A stretch of DNA of 64,000 nucleotides from Stenotrophomonas sp. ZAC14D1_NAIMI4_1. Its GTDB lineage: Bacteria > Pseudomonadota > Gammaproteobacteria > Xanthomonadales > Xanthomonadaceae. Shown here piece by piece: positions 26,965 through 36,776 of this stretch. Location: the NCBI RefSeq assembly GCF_003086775.1, contig NZ_CP026001.1, forward strand, positions 3,002,407-3,066,406, read 5' to 3'. The translations under genes and the position numbers were made by a program. Positions within the stretch are counted from its first letter, which is position 1; every line of letters starts with the position of its first letter. Under the pieces are notes generated by a model that saw nothing but the letters and a program-made list of their open reading frames with translations, did not search any database and had not been told where the DNA came from.

Positions 26965-28624
26965 CACCCCCCGTAACAAGCTCTCGCTGAAGCGCGAAGC
27001 CACCTCCGAACAGTTCAAGCTGGAAGAGCGCCTGCACAAGGTGCTGGCCCAGGCCGGCCTCGGCTCGCGCCGTGCGCTGGAACAGCGCATCGCCGAAGGC
27101 CTGGTCAAGGTCAACGGCGAAGTCGCGCAGACCGGCATGTCGGTCAAGAGCGGCGACAAGATCGAGCTGGATGGCCGTGGCTTCGTCGCCACTGCCCTGG
27201 CCGAGCCGTCGCGCGTGCTGGTCTACAACAAGCCGGAAGGCGAAGTGACCACCCGCGAAGATCCCGAAGGCCGCCCGACCGTGTTCGAATCCCTGCCGCC
27301 GCTGAAGGGCGCGCGCTGGATCGCCATCGGCCGCCTGGACATCAACACCACCGGCCTGCTGCTGGCCACCACCGACGGTGAACTGGCCAACGCCATGATG
27401 CACCCGTCGTTCGAGGTCGAGCGCGAGTACGTGGTGCGCGTGCGTGCCCCGGAAGGCGAGGAAAAGGTCTCCGACGCCATCGTCGACCGCCTCGCCCGCG
27501 GTGTCGCGCTGGAAGACGGCCCGGCCAAGTTCGACGAGATCGAACGCATCGGCGGCACCGACTCGCACGACTGGTTCCGCGTCGTGGTCAAGGAAGGCCG
27601 CAACCGCGAAGTGCGCCGCCTGTGGGAATCGCAGGGCTGCCAGGTCAGCCGCCTGAAGCGCACCCGCTACGGCAAGGTCAGCCTGCCGCGCGAACTGGTC
27701 CGTGGCCATTCGGTGGAATTGCCGACCGCCCAGGTCGAAGCCCTGCGCGCGCAGCTGAAGCTGGAAGAAGGCGCGCCGTCGGCGCTGACCCTGCAGCCGG
27801 TGATCGGCCAGCGTCGCGCTGCCAAGACCACCGTGCGCGTGCGCGAAGGCGGTCGTGGCAATGCCTACGTCAACGGCCACAGCACCGCCGATGAAGGTCG
27901 CGAACTGCGCCGCTTCGACAACGTGCGCGAAGACCGCGGCCGTGGTCGCGGTGGCAAGGGTGGCGGCTTCAAGGGCGGCCTGACCGTCAGCGGCGAAGCA
28001 GCCGCCAAGCAGTCGCAGAAGCCGTTCAAGCAGCGCGCGCCGAAGAACGACCGTTCGCTGCCGGAAGGCAACCCGGCCGCGTTCCGTACCTGGTACGTGC
28101 CGGACGGTGTCAGCACCGGCCCGAGCGGCCACCGCAACGCCGGTCCGGGCGCACGTGGCCCGGGTGCCCGTGGTCCGGGCGCTGGCGCGGGTGGCCAGGG
28201 CCGTCCGTACGGCAAGCCGAAGGGTCCGGGCGCCGGTGCAGGTGGCGGCCAGGGTCGCGGTGGCTTCGGCGGTGAAGGCCGTGGTGGCGCCGGTGGCGGC
28301 CAGGGTCGTCCGGCCGGTGCGGGCAACCGCTCGCAGGGCCAGGGCAACAAGCACCCCTACGGCCATCCGGGCAACGCCCCGAGCTTCCCGTCCGACCACG
28401 CCAATCCGGGCTTCAGCCCGTACGGCAGCACGCGTCCGGCAGGCAACGGTCGTCCGGGCGGCAACGCCAATGCACGTCCCGGCGGCAATCGCGGTCCGGG
28501 CGGCAACCGTGGTCCCGGCGGCCCGGGTGGCAACCGTGGCCCGGGCGGCCCCGGCGGCAACCGTGGTCCGGGTGGCAACCGTGGTCCGGGCGGCCCGCGT
28601 CGCAGCGGCCCGCGCGGCGGCTGA
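26957..28624 (+). CDS. rluB: 23S rRNA pseudouridine synthase RluB with Gly/Arg-rich tail
   Basis: RluB makes pseudouridine at 23S rRNA position 2605 (E. coli numbering). The 555-residue protein has an S4 domain ([20 protein letters not shown]), then the RsuA-type catalytic domain with [21 protein letters not shown] (catalytic Asp) and [26 protein letters not shown]. After about residue 300 comes a low-complexity tail, first [14 protein letters not shown] and finally [10 protein letters not shown] units, an RGG-like RNA-binding extension. ATG at 26957 has GGAG 8 bases upstream. Confidence 0.94.
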   Translation: MSDTPRNKLSLKREATSEQFKLEERLHKVLAQAGLGSRRALEQRIAEGLVKVNGEVAQTGMSVKSGDKIELDGRGFVATALAEPSRVLVYNKPEGEVTTREDPEGRPTVFESLPPLKGARWIAIGRLDINTTGLLLATTDGELANAMMHPSFEVEREYVVRVRAPEGEEKVSDAIVDRLARGVALEDGPAKFDEIERIGGTDSHDWFRVVVKEGRNREVRRLWESQGCQVSRLKRTRYGKVSLPRELVRGHSVELPTAQVEALRAQLKLEEGAPSALTLQPVIGQRRAAKTTVRVREGGRGNAYVNGHSTADEGRELRRFDNVREDRGRGRGGKGGGFKGGLTVSGEAAAKQSQKPFKQRAPKNDRSLPEGNPAAFRTWYVPDGVSTGPSGHRNAGPGARGPGARGPGAGAGGQGRPYGKPKGPGAGAGGGQGRGGFGGEGRGGAGGGQGRPAGAGNRSQGQGNKHPYGHPGNAPSFPSDHANPGFSPYGSTRPAGNGRPGGNANARPGGNRGPGGNRGPGGPGGNRGPGGPGGNRGPGGNRGPGGPRRSGPRGG

Positions 28625-28644
28625 TCGCACGCCGTGCTGAAATG

Positions 28645-28674
28645 AAAAACCCCGGCTCCGGCCGGGGTTTTTCT
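28645..28674 (+). terminator. Intrinsic terminator after rluB
   Basis: AAAAACCCCGG-CTCCG-GCCGGGGTTTTT forms a stem flanked by A and T runs, about 20 bases after the rluB stop. It could work in both directions. Confidence 0.88.
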
Positions 28675-28697
28675 TTATCGGGTGGAACAGATACCTG

Positions 28698-28720
28698 GTA
28701 GATCCACGCCATGCGTGGAT
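28698..28720 (+). repeat. SMAG-type GTAG palindrome
   Basis: GTAG followed by ATCCACGCC-ATGCGTGGAT lies 10 bases before the 3' end of the minus-strand gene at 28730. Confidence 0.6.
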
Positions 28721-28729
28721 GGACCGGGA

Positions 28730-29164
28730 TCAGCGACGGCTGATGGTGAACGCGGTGCCGTCCACGCCCAGGTCCCAGCCCTTGCCGGTGCCGGACAGTG
28801 CCAGCGAAACGTCGCCCTTGGTCATCACCTGCGCGTTGCTGGATTTCACCGCGCCCGCGTGCGCGCCCACCGAAGCGTAGGTGCCCAGCAGCTCGTTGAT
28901 GCCCACCGCGCCGGTGAAGCTGCCGCGGCCGTTGCTGATCTTCGACTTGCCCACGGTCAGGCCGCCGCCCTTGAGCTGGATGTGCACCGGCATGCTGGCG
29001 CCGTTGCTGCACTGGATGGTGCCGTTGCCCGAGGCGGTCTTGTAGATCAGCGACCAGCCGGACAGGTTGTAGCGCAGCTGGCAATCAAGGTTGCCACCGG
29101 CATGGGCGGCCGGGGCCAGCGAGGCTGCGGCCAGCGCCAGCAGCAGGACAAGGGGCTTGTTCAT
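28730..29164 (-). CDS. Small exported protein of unknown function
   Basis: This 144-residue protein is not recognised as a named family. It has a clear signal peptide (KPLVLLLALAAASLAPAAHA) with an AHA cleavage site, then a mature domain of about 120 residues with two Cys (Cys28 and Cys52) that could form a disulphide. The rest is rich in Gly, Ser and Thr and looks all-beta (GTIQCSNGASMPVHIQLKGG, KGDVSLALSGTGKGWDLG). The stretch GINELLGTYASVGAHAG might bind lipid or ligand, but this is a guess. It is monocistronic between rluB and the omega-amidase gene. Confidence 0.75.
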   Translation of the reverse strand: MNKPLVLLLALAAASLAPAAHAGGNLDCQLRYNLSGWSLIYKTASGNGTIQCSNGASMPVHIQLKGGGLTVGKSKISNGRGSFTGAVGINELLGTYASVGAHAGAVKSSNAQVMTKGDVSLALSGTGKGWDLGVDGTAFTISRR

Positions 29165-29281
29165 CGGCAGGACTTCCACTTCAGGTCGGACTGCCGGCGA
29201 ATCTAGCAGCGCGCGCGTGCACGGTGGATGCAGGCACGCGCGCCGGTGCGGCAAGCGTTCAGCCGCCGGTCGAGCGCCCGC

Positions 29282-30088
29282 TCAGGCGCGCTCGTCCAGG
29301 TGGAACGCATCGGCATCGAGCATCGCCGGGAAGCGTGCGCGGTGCGCGGCCAGGGCCTCGGCCGAGATGGTGGTGGTGACCACCTGTTCGCGCTCGCGGA
29401 TCTCCACCTGCGGCTGGCCGAGGAAGTCGATCACCGCGCTGTCGCCGGCGTAGTGCAGCTGGTTGCCGTCCACGCCGATGCGGTTGACCGCGGCCACGAA
29501 GCACAGGTTCTCGATCGCCCGCGCGCGCAGCAGGGTCGTCCACGCATAGGCGCGCGCCGAGGGCCAGTTGGCCACGAAGATCTGCAGGTCGAAATCCATC
29601 TGCCCTGCCCGCTCGACGTTGTAACGGTTGCGGCAGAACACCGGGAAACGCAGGTCGTAGCAGACCTGCGGATTGATCCGCCAGCCCTTCCATTCCACGC
29701 TCAGGCGGTCGCGCCCGGCGGCATAGCGCTCGTGCTCGCCGCCGTAACGGAACAGGTGGCGCTTGTCGTAGTACTGCAGCCCGCCATCGGGCGTGGCGAA
29801 CAGCAGGCGGTTGTAGACGCCTTCGCCATCGCGCAGCTGCACGCTGCCGATCACCGCCGCGTCCAGCGCCCGGGCCTGCTCGCGCACCCAGGCGACGGTC
29901 GGGCCGTCCATGCCTTCGGCCTGGGCGATGGCCTCGTTGGAGAAGCCACTGGTGAAGGTCTCCGGCAGGATCACCAGGTCGGTGCTGCCGGCCAGCGGCG
30001 CCAGCAACGCGCCGTAGTAATCACGGTTGCCCGCCGGGTCATGCCAGCGGGTGTCGCCCTGGACGAGGGAAATGCGCAGGTCCTGCAT
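29282..30088 (-). CDS. Carbon-nitrogen hydrolase, omega-amidase type (YafV/Nit2-like)
   Basis: This 268-residue nitrilase-superfamily amidohydrolase has the catalytic triad Glu in LVILPETFTSGFSNEA, Lys in YYDKRHLFRYG and Cys in PQVCYDLRFPVFCRN. YafV/Nit2-type members hydrolyse alpha-ketoglutaramate and alpha-ketosuccinamate formed when glutamine or asparagine donate amino groups. The gene follows a methionine aminotransferase gene after 13 bases, and such an enzyme would make the glutamine-dependent transamination irreversible. That link is known for this enzyme pair; here it is inferred from adjacency. Confidence 0.9.
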   Translation of the reverse strand: MQDLRISLVQGDTRWHDPAGNRDYYGALLAPLAGSTDLVILPETFTSGFSNEAIAQAEGMDGPTVAWVREQARALDAAVIGSVQLRDGEGVYNRLLFATPDGGLQYYDKRHLFRYGGEHERYAAGRDRLSVEWKGWRINPQVCYDLRFPVFCRNRYNVERAGQMDFDLQIFVANWPSARAYAWTTLLRARAIENLCFVAAVNRIGVDGNQLHYAGDSAVIDFLGQPQVEIREREQVVTTTISAEALAAHRARFPAMLDADAFHLDERA

Positions 30089-30101
30089 GGTCGTCAGTTC
30101 C

Positions 30102-31250
30102 TCACAGCAGGCGCAGGCGTTCGATCGCCGCGTCCAGGGTCGCTTCGTTCTTGGCAAAGCACAGGCGCACCAGGCGCTGGCCGACCGGCGCGGTTTCGTA
30201 GAACGGCGACAGCGGGATGGCAGTGACGCCCTTCTCGATGGTCAGCCACTTCACGAATTCATGGTCGGGCAGATCGCTGATGGCCGAGTAGTCGACCAGC
30301 TGGAAATAGCCGCCCGGCACCGGCAGCGGCTTCAGGCGCGTGCTGGCCAGCTGCTCGCGGAAACGATCGCGCTTGGCCTGGTAGAACGCACCCAGCTCCA
30401 GGTGGTGCTCCGGTTCGTCGCGGATCATCGCGGCGAAACCATACTGCGCCGGGCCGAAGCTGGTGAAGGTGTTGTACTGGTGCACCTTGCGGAATTCAGC
30501 GGTCAGCAGCGGCGGCGCCACGGCGTAGCCGATCTTCCAGCCGGTGCAGTGGTAGGTCTTGCCGAAGCTGGAGATGACGAAGGTGCGCTCGCGCAGTTCG
30601 GGGTAGCGCAGCGCCGATTCGTGGCGGCGGCCGTCGTAGATGATGTGTTCGTACACTTCATCGGAGATCAGGTAGATCTGCGTGCCACGCAGCAGGTCGG
30701 CCAGCGCCTGCATGTCGGCCTCGTCCAGCATCGCGCCGGACGGGTTGTGCGGCGTGTTGACCATCAGCATGCGGGTGCGCGGGGTGATCGCCGCGCGCAC
30801 GCGGTCCCAGTCCACGGCGAAGGTCTGCGGATCCAGCGGCACGTGCACGGCAATGGCGCCGGCCAGTTCGATGGCCGGTTCATAGCAGTCGTAGGCCGGG
30901 TCCAGCACGATCACCTCCTCGCCGGCACGCACCACGGCGTGGATGGCGTTGAAGATCGCCTCGGTGGCACCGCTGGTGACGGTGATTTCGGTGTCCGGGT
31001 CGATCGTCGCGCCGTACAGGTCCAGCGACTTCTGCGCGATGGCCTGGCGCAGCGGTGCCACGCCGGTCATCGGCGGGTACTGGTTCAGGCCGGCGGCCAT
31101 CGCCTTGGTGGTTTCGTCGATCAGGCGCTGCGGCGCGGAGAAATCCGGGAAACCCTGGCCCAGGTTGACCGCGCCGTGTTCGGCGGCGAGCTGGGACATC
31201 ACGGTGAAGATCGTGGTACCGACCTTGGGCAGCTTGGTGGTGGGTTGCAT
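30102..31250 (-). CDS. PLP-dependent methionine aminotransferase (YbdL-like)
   Basis: This 382-residue class I aminotransferase has the family markers AVNLGQGFPDFSAPQ, LNQYPPMTGVAPLRQAIA, TVTSGATEAIFNAI, VNTPHNPSGAML, and the PLP lysine in SSFGKTYHCTGWKIGY. The FGKTYHCTGWKIGY form is typical of YbdL/methionine or kynurenine aminotransferases, which convert 4-methylthio-2-oxobutanoate to methionine in salvage. ATG at 31250 is chosen because family sequence begins at LPKVGTTIFTVMSQLA. It pairs with the omega-amidase gene downstream. Confidence 0.92.
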   Translation of the reverse strand: MQPTTKLPKVGTTIFTVMSQLAAEHGAVNLGQGFPDFSAPQRLIDETTKAMAAGLNQYPPMTGVAPLRQAIAQKSLDLYGATIDPDTEITVTSGATEAIFNAIHAVVRAGEEVIVLDPAYDCYEPAIELAGAIAVHVPLDPQTFAVDWDRVRAAITPRTRMLMVNTPHNPSGAMLDEADMQALADLLRGTQIYLISDEVYEHIIYDGRRHESALRYPELRERTFVISSFGKTYHCTGWKIGYAVAPPLLTAEFRKVHQYNTFTSFGPAQYGFAAMIRDEPEHHLELGAFYQAKRDRFREQLASTRLKPLPVPGGYFQLVDYSAISDLPDHEFVKWLTIEKGVTAIPLSPFYETAPVGQRLVRLCFAKNEATLDAAIERLRLL

Positions 31251-31302
31251 CGGCCTGGGGGAATGGGGAGACAGACCCCTGAGTTTACGCAATCCCTGCT
31301 TC

Positions 31303-31382
31303 GGTAGTGCCGGCCGCTGGCCGGCAACAGCGGCCAGACAACCGGCGCCGGGGGAATTGCCGGCCAGCGGCCGGCACTACCG
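31303..31382. repeat. Inverted SMAG dimer
   Basis: GGTAGTGCCGGCCGCTGGCCGGCA at 31303 faces its inverted copy TGCCGGCCAGCGGCCGGCACTAC ending 31380, with a 35-base spacer. It lies between divergent genes (methionine aminotransferase and ccmA), so it would be in or near a promoter region rather than at a 3' end. Confidence 0.85.
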
Positions 31383-31436
31383 CGGGCATTCATCGCTACA
31401 ATTGCCGCCGCACTCCGGCACGAAGACCCCTGCCCC

Positions 31437-32099
31437 TTGAACACCCCAGCATTGCTGGCCGCCAGCGGCCTGAGCTTCTCCCGCAATGACGAACCCGTGT
31501 TCGGCCCGCTGGATTTCCACGTGGACGCCGGCGAGGCGCTGCTGGTGCAGGGCGGCAATGGTGCCGGCAAGACCACCCTGCTGCGCGTTTTGGCGGGATT
31601 GGCCCGGCCGGGCGCCGGCCAGGTCCGCATTGACGGCAAGCAGGCCAGCAATGCCGAGCGTGCCCGCTATGTCGCCTACCTCAGCCACCTGCCGGCGCTG
31701 AAGCCGGACCTGGACACGCTGGAGAACCTGCATTTCCTCTGTGGCCTGCATGGCCGCCGGGCCAAGCAGATGCCCGGCAGCGCGCTGGCCATCGTCGGTC
31801 TGGCCGGCTACGAGGACACCTTGGTGCGGCACTTGTCGGCCGGCCAGAAACGCCGCCTGGCGCTGGCCCGCATCTGGCTGTCACCGGCGCCGCTGTGGCT
31901 GCTCGACGAACCCTACGCCAACCTCGATCTGGATGGCATCAACCTGGTCAACCGGATGATTTCGGCCCATCTGCGCGGCGGCGGTGCCGCCTTGGTCACC
32001 ACCCACGGCGCCTATGCTGCGCCGCCGGTACGCACGCGCCTGCTGGAACTGCGTGCGCCCGGGCAGCCGCCCGCCACCACGCAGGGAGCTGCGGCATGA
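31437..32099 (+). CDS. ccmA: Cytochrome c maturation ABC ATPase CcmA
   Basis: CcmA is the ATPase of the CcmABCD complex that releases holo-CcmE for heme transfer. The 220-residue protein has Walker [13 protein letters not shown], signature [14 protein letters not shown] and Walker [14 protein letters not shown]. The start is a TTG (31437) placed right before [16 protein letters not shown]; no strong ribosome binding site is visible. It opens a nine-gene ccm cluster in which nearly every junction overlaps. Confidence 0.95.
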   Translation: MNTPALLAASGLSFSRNDEPVFGPLDFHVDAGEALLVQGGNGAGKTTLLRVLAGLARPGAGQVRIDGKQASNAERARYVAYLSHLPALKPDLDTLENLHFLCGLHGRRAKQMPGSALAIVGLAGYEDTLVRHLSAGQKRRLALARIWLSPAPLWLLDEPYANLDLDGINLVNRMISAHLRGGGAALVTTHGAYAAPPVRTRLLELRAPGQPPATTQGAAA

Positions 32100-32791
32100 T
32101 CGCCCCGGGTACCGAACCGGGCCTGTGGCAGACCGCCCGCGCCCTGCTTTCACGCGACCTGCGCCTGCTGTGGCGCCGTCGTGGTGATGCGCTGCAACCG
32201 GTGCTGTTCGCCCTGCTGGTGGTGGTGCTGTTCGCCCTGGCACAGGGCCGCGACCCGCAGCCGCTGGCCGCCACGGCCGGTGCGGTGCTGTGGCTGGCGG
32301 TGCTGCTGGCCGGGCAGCTGGCGCTGGATTCGCTGTTCCGTTCCGATGCCGAGGATGGATCGCTGGAACAATGGCTGCTGGCACCGGTTCCGCTGGCCTG
32401 GCTGGTGCTGGTGCGCGTGCTGCTGCATTGGGCCACCACCGCACTGCCGCTGATCGTGGTCAGCCCGTTGCTGGCGGAAATGCTGCATCTGCCACATGAC
32501 CAACTGCCGATGTTGCTGGCATCGTTGCTGCTGGGAACACCGGTGCTGAGCCTGATCGGTGGCGTGGTCGCCGCGCTGACCGTAGGCATCCGGCGCTCTG
32601 GTATTCTCGTGGCGTTGCTGTCGTTGCCGCTGTACGTACCGGTGCTGGTGTTTGGTGCGGGCAGCCTGGCGGCGGCCAGTCGCGGGCAGGATCCGGTGGG
32701 TGCGCTGCTGATGCTGGGCGCAGGACTGGTGGTCGCGTTGCTGCTGGCACCGCTGGCGACGGCTGCGGCCATCCGTATTTCCCTGAGTTGA
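32096..32791 (+). CDS. ccmB: Heme exporter subunit CcmB
   Basis: CcmB is an inner-membrane subunit with six predicted helices that pairs with CcmA. The 231-residue protein matches the family: [53 protein letters not shown], and [18 protein letters not shown] at 32096 overlaps the ccmA stop by 4 bases. Confidence 0.95.
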   Translation: MIAPGTEPGLWQTARALLSRDLRLLWRRRGDALQPVLFALLVVVLFALAQGRDPQPLAATAGAVLWLAVLLAGQLALDSLFRSDAEDGSLEQWLLAPVPLAWLVLVRVLLHWATTALPLIVVSPLLAEMLHLPHDQLPMLLASLLLGTPVLSLIGGVVAALTVGIRRSGILVALLSLPLYVPVLVFGAGSLAAASRGQDPVGALLMLGAGLVVALLLAPLATAAAIRISLS

Positions 32792-32834
32792 ACGGGCAGA
32801 GAGCCAATCCACCCTTGCTGGATAGCCGTCACGC

Positions 32835-33587
32835 ATGAATCCGATCGTCCGCTGGTTCCATCAACTCGGTTCGCCGCCCACGTTCGATCGTTTCGCTGCC
32901 CGCTGGTCGCGTGTGTTCTACATCGCCGCGCTGCCAGTGCTGCTGGTCGGCCTGTGGCAGGCGCTGCTGGTGGTGCCGCCGGAGGCACGCCAGCTGGACA
33001 GCTTCCGCATCCTCTACATCCACGTACCCAGTGCCTGGATGAGCCTGTTCGTGTTCGCGCTGATGGCGCTGTATGCCGCCATCGCGCTGATCTGGCGCAT
33101 CAAGATCTGCGAGATCCTGGCGATGGCCTGCGCGCCGATGGGCGCTGGCTTCACCCTCATCACCCTGCTCACCGGCAGCATCTGGGGCAAGGGCACCTGG
33201 GGCACCTGGTGGGACTGGGACCCGCGCATGACCAGCGAACTGGTCCTGCTGTTCCTCTATCTGGGCGTCATCGGCCTGTACCACGCCATCGAGGACCGCC
33301 GCAGCGCCGCGCGCGCGGCTGGGCTGCTGGCGATCGTCGGCGTCAGCCTGCTGCCGGTCATCCGCTATTCGGTGGACTGGTGGGGCGGCCTGCACCAGCG
33401 CCAGTCGATCAGCGTCTTCGGTGACTCGGCCATCAGCAGCGCGATGATCGCGCCGCTGTGGTGGATGGTGATCGGCACCAAATTCTGGTTCGCCGGCTCG
33501 GTGCTGGCCAAGGCACGCGCCGACAACCTCGACCGCGAGGCCGGCAAGGCCTGGGTCGGCCAGCGCGTGGAGGAGACGCAGCGATGA
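32835..33587 (+). CDS. ccmC: Heme transporter/handling protein CcmC
   Basis: CcmC binds heme at the periplasmic face and loads it onto CcmE. The 250-residue polytopic protein has the tryptophan-rich WWD motif ([19 protein letters not shown]) and conserved flanking His ([18 protein letters not shown]). It follows ccmB after a 43-base gap, the only sizeable gap within the cluster. Confidence 0.96.
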   Translation: MNPIVRWFHQLGSPPTFDRFAARWSRVFYIAALPVLLVGLWQALLVVPPEARQLDSFRILYIHVPSAWMSLFVFALMALYAAIALIWRIKICEILAMACAPMGAGFTLITLLTGSIWGKGTWGTWWDWDPRMTSELVLLFLYLGVIGLYHAIEDRRSAARAAGLLAIVGVSLLPVIRYSVDWWGGLHQRQSISVFGDSAISSAMIAPLWWMVIGTKFWFAGSVLAKARADNLDREAGKAWVGQRVEETQR

Positions 33588-33772
33588 CCCACCTGCCCTT
33601 CGTGATCGGCGCCTATGCGGTGTTCGTGCTGGTGTTGCTGGCCGATGCCATCGGCTCGTGGATGCGCCTGCGCGCCGCCCGCCGCCAGGCACAATCGCGC
33701 CAGCAGCGGCAGCAGGCGCGGCAGACCGCCCAGCAGGCCGCACCGACCCTGTCGGCGGAGCTGGAACGATGA
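33584..33772 (+). CDS. ccmD: Heme exporter protein CcmD
   Basis: CcmD is a small single-pass membrane protein that holds CcmE in the CcmABC complex. The 62-residue protein has one N-terminal helix ([21 protein letters not shown]) and a charged Arg/Gln-rich cytoplasmic tail. It overlaps ccmC and ccmE by 4 bases at each end. Confidence 0.9.
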   Translation: MTHLPFVIGAYAVFVLVLLADAIGSWMRLRAARRQAQSRQQRQQARQTAQQAAPTLSAELER

Positions 33773-34230
33773 CCCCGGTACAGCGCCGCCGGCTGGCCTG
33801 GGTGCTGCTGGCCCTGCTCGCCTCCGGCCTGGCCACCGCGCTGGTGGCGATGGCACTGGAACGCAACATCGCCTACCTCTACACCCCGTCCGAAGTTCTG
33901 CGTGGCGACGTCGATGCGCAGACCCGCTTCCGTCTCGGCGGCATGGTGGTGAAGGGCTCGTTCAACCGCCCGGTCGGTTCGCTCGATGCGCGTTTCGAGG
34001 TCACCGACGGCGACGCCCAGCTGGCCGTGCTCACCTCGCGCATCCTGCCGGACATGTTTGCCGAGGGCACTGCCGTGGTCGCCAGCGGGCGCCTGCAGGA
34101 CGGTGTGTTCGTGGCCGATGAAGTGCTGGCCAAGCACGATGAGAAGTACGTGCCGAAGGAAGTGGCCGACAAGATGGGCGATGCCCATCGCAAGCACGAC
34201 GTGCCGGTACCGGCCACCGAGGTGCGCTGA
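33769..34230 (+). CDS. ccmE: Cytochrome c maturation heme chaperone CcmE
   Basis: CcmE is a periplasmic membrane-anchored heme chaperone that binds heme covalently. The 153-residue protein has an N-terminal anchor ([22 protein letters not shown]), an OB-fold domain, and the heme-binding His123 in [13 protein letters not shown]. The C-terminus is flexible and Pro-rich. Confidence 0.96.
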   Translation: MTPVQRRRLAWVLLALLASGLATALVAMALERNIAYLYTPSEVLRGDVDAQTRFRLGGMVVKGSFNRPVGSLDARFEVTDGDAQLAVLTSRILPDMFAEGTAVVASGRLQDGVFVADEVLAKHDEKYVPKEVADKMGDAHRKHDVPVPATEVR

Positions 34231-36150
34231 GTGTTGCCAGAGCTGGGCCAGATCCTGCTGCTGTGTGCGTTGCTGGCCTCGCTGCTGCAGGCCGGCCTGC
34301 CGCTGGTGGGCGCGCAGCGCGGCAATGCGGCGTGGATGGCGGTGGCGCGTCCGGCCGCCTGCGCCCAGCTGCTGCTGGTGGCCGGAGCGTTCGCGGTGCT
34401 GACCGCCGCCTTCGTGCAGCAGGACTTCTCGGTGCGCTACGTGGCCGAGAACTCCAATTCACTGCTGCCGATGATCTACCGCTACTCGGCGGTCTGGGGC
34501 GCGCACGAAGGCTCGCTGCTGATGTGGGCGCTGGTGCTGGCGCTGTGGACCGGTGCCGTAGCGTTGTTCTCGCGGCACCTGCCGGCCCCGGTGCAGGCGC
34601 GCGTGCTGGCGGTGATGGGCGTGGTCAGCGTCGGCTTCCTCGCCTTCCTCATCTTCACCTCCAACCCGTTCCTGCGCCTGAATCCGGCGCCGCTGGAGGG
34701 CCGCGACCTCAACCCGCTGCTGCAGGACCCGGGGCTGATCATCCACCCGCCGATGCTGTACCTGGGCTACGTGGGCTTTGCGGTGCCGTTCGCCTTCGCC
34801 GTGGCCGCCCTGCTGGAAGGCCGCGTGGATGCGCGCTGGCTGCGCTGGACGCGGCCGTGGACCAACGTGGCCTGGGGCTTCCTGACCCTGGGCATCGCGC
34901 TGGGCAGCTGGTGGGCGTACTACGAGCTGGGCTGGGGCGGCTGGTGGTTCTGGGACCCGGTGGAAAATGCCAGCTTCATGCCGTGGCTGGTCGGCGCCGC
35001 GCTGATCCACTCGCAGGCCGTCACTGAAAAGCGCGGCACCTTCGGCAGCTGGACCCTGCTGCTGGCCATCGCCGCCTTCGCGCTGTCCCTGCTTGGCACC
35101 TTCCTGGTGCGCTCGGGCGTGCTGACCAGCGTGCACTCGTTCGCCGCCGATCCCTCGCGCGGCCTGTTCATCCTCGTCTTCCTCTCGCTGCTGGTCGGCG
35201 GCAGCCTGCTGCTGTACGTGCTGCGCGCCAGCGGACTCAGCGTGGACGCCGGTGATCCGCGCCGTGGCTTCACCGCCACCTCGCGAGAAACGCTGCTGCT
35301 GGCCAACAACCTGCTGCTGGCCACGGCCTGCGCGATGGTGCTGCTGGGCACGCTGTACCCGCTGCTGGCCGACGCGCTGTCGCTGGGCAAGATCTCGGTC
35401 GGCCCGCCCTACTTCGGCAGCCTGTTCCTGCTGCTGATGGCACCGATGGTGCTGCTGCTGCCGTTCGGCCCGCTGGTGAAGTGGCAGCGCGACCAGCCAT
35501 CGCGTGCATTCGCGCTGCTTGCACCGTGGCTGGGGCTGGCCGTGTTGCTGGGCGCGCTGGCGTGGTGGCAGGCGCCGCAGAACGGCTGGAAGGCCGGCCT
35601 CGGCGTGGCCGCCGCCGCCTGGGTCGGGCTGGGTACCGTGCGCTTCGTCTGGCAGCGCCTGCGCGGCAATGGCCGCTTCACGGCCGAGATGCTCGGCATG
35701 ATCGTCGCCCACGCCGGCATCGCGGTTTTCCTGGCCGGCGCGCTGCTGGTGGAAGCGCTGAACGTGCAGCGCGAAGTCGCGCTGGCGCCGGGCCAGCAGG
35801 TGGTGGTCGGTCGCCACGAAGTGCGCTTCGAAGGCGTGGACCATCGCGAAGGCCCCAACTTCACCGCCGATCGCGGCCACCTGCGGGTGTTCCGCAACGG
35901 TCGCGAACTGGCCCTGCTGCACCCGGAAAAGCGCCAGTACGCCAGCGGTGGCCAGGTGATGACCGAAGCCGGCATCGATGCACGCCTGAGCGGTGATGTC
36001 TACGTGGCATTGGGCGAGCCGCTGGGCAACAATGCATGGGCGGTACGGGTCCACATCAAGCCGTTCATGCGCTGGATCTGGCTGGGCGCGCTGCTGATGG
36101 CCCTGGGCGGATTCATCACCGCCGCCGACCGCCGTTTCCGCCGTCCGTAG
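34231..36150 (+). CDS. ccmF: Cytochrome c heme lyase subunit CcmF
   Basis: CcmF forms, with CcmH and CcmI, the heme lyase that ligates heme to apocytochrome c. The 639-residue polytopic protein has the WWD motif GWGGWWFWDPVENASFMPWL and conserved His residues (WGAHEGSLLMW, IIHPPMLYLGYVG). The start codon is GTG, directly abutting the ccmE stop. Length matches the family (about 640-650). Confidence 0.96.
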   Translation: MLPELGQILLLCALLASLLQAGLPLVGAQRGNAAWMAVARPAACAQLLLVAGAFAVLTAAFVQQDFSVRYVAENSNSLLPMIYRYSAVWGAHEGSLLMWALVLALWTGAVALFSRHLPAPVQARVLAVMGVVSVGFLAFLIFTSNPFLRLNPAPLEGRDLNPLLQDPGLIIHPPMLYLGYVGFAVPFAFAVAALLEGRVDARWLRWTRPWTNVAWGFLTLGIALGSWWAYYELGWGGWWFWDPVENASFMPWLVGAALIHSQAVTEKRGTFGSWTLLLAIAAFALSLLGTFLVRSGVLTSVHSFAADPSRGLFILVFLSLLVGGSLLLYVLRASGLSVDAGDPRRGFTATSRETLLLANNLLLATACAMVLLGTLYPLLADALSLGKISVGPPYFGSLFLLLMAPMVLLLPFGPLVKWQRDQPSRAFALLAPWLGLAVLLGALAWWQAPQNGWKAGLGVAAAAWVGLGTVRFVWQRLRGNGRFTAEMLGMIVAHAGIAVFLAGALLVEALNVQREVALAPGQQVVVGRHEVRFEGVDHREGPNFTADRGHLRVFRNGRELALLHPEKRQYASGGQVMTEAGIDARLSGDVYVALGEPLGNNAWAVRVHIKPFMRWIWLGALLMALGGFITAADRRFRRP

Positions 36151-36158
36151 GAGTTTCC

Positions 36159-36776
36159 ATGTCCGAGTCCCCCGCCCCGCGTCCTTCCCGCCCGCTGCCG
36201 CCGGTAGCCATCGTGATCGGCGTGCTGTTCTTCTTCGGCCTGCTGGGGCTGATGATCTACGGGGTGATGAAATCGGGCGACCCGCAGCGCGACGTGCTGC
36301 CGTCGGCGCTGATCGACAAGCCGGCACCGGCCTTTGCGCTGCCGGTGCTGCACGATCCCAGCATGACCGTGCGCAGCGAAGAGCTGCGCGGCGCACCCTA
36401 CCTGCTGAACGTGTGGGGCAGCTGGTGCGCGGCCTGCCGCGAGGAACACCCGGTGCTGACCCGCTTCGCCGAAAGCAAGCGCGTGCGCGTGATCGGCTAC
36501 AACTGGAAGGATGAACCGACCGACGCGCTGCACTGGCTGGAAACGCTGGGCAACCCGTTCATGGTCGTGCTGAGCGATGTTGAAGGCCGCACCGCCATCG
36601 ACTGGGGCGTGACCGCCGCGCCGGAAACCTTCCTGGTCGACGGCAGTGGCATCGTGCGCTGGAAGTACAGCGGCGCGATGACCCAGCAGGTGGTGGATGA
36701 GAAGCTGATCCCGGCGCTGCAGAAGATCGAGAAGGCCCAGGGCAATGCCGATGCCGGCCTGCACGGCAATCCATAA
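36159..36776 (+). CDS. ccmG: Thiol:disulphide interchange protein CcmG/DsbE
   Basis: CcmG reduces the CxxCH cysteines of apocytochrome c before heme attachment. The 205-residue protein has an N-terminal membrane anchor (VAIVIGVLFFFGLLGLMIYGV) and a periplasmic thioredoxin fold with active site WCAAC (Cys90, Cys93) and cis-Pro region AAPETFLVDGSG. A TAGGAG site lies 6 bases upstream of the ATG. Confidence 0.95.
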   Translation: MSESPAPRPSRPLPPVAIVIGVLFFFGLLGLMIYGVMKSGDPQRDVLPSALIDKPAPAFALPVLHDPSMTVRSEELRGAPYLLNVWGSWCAACREEHPVLTRFAESKRVRVIGYNWKDEPTDALHWLETLGNPFMVVLSDVEGRTAIDWGVTAAPETFLVDGSGIVRWKYSGAMTQQVVDEKLIPALQKIEKAQGNADAGLHGNP

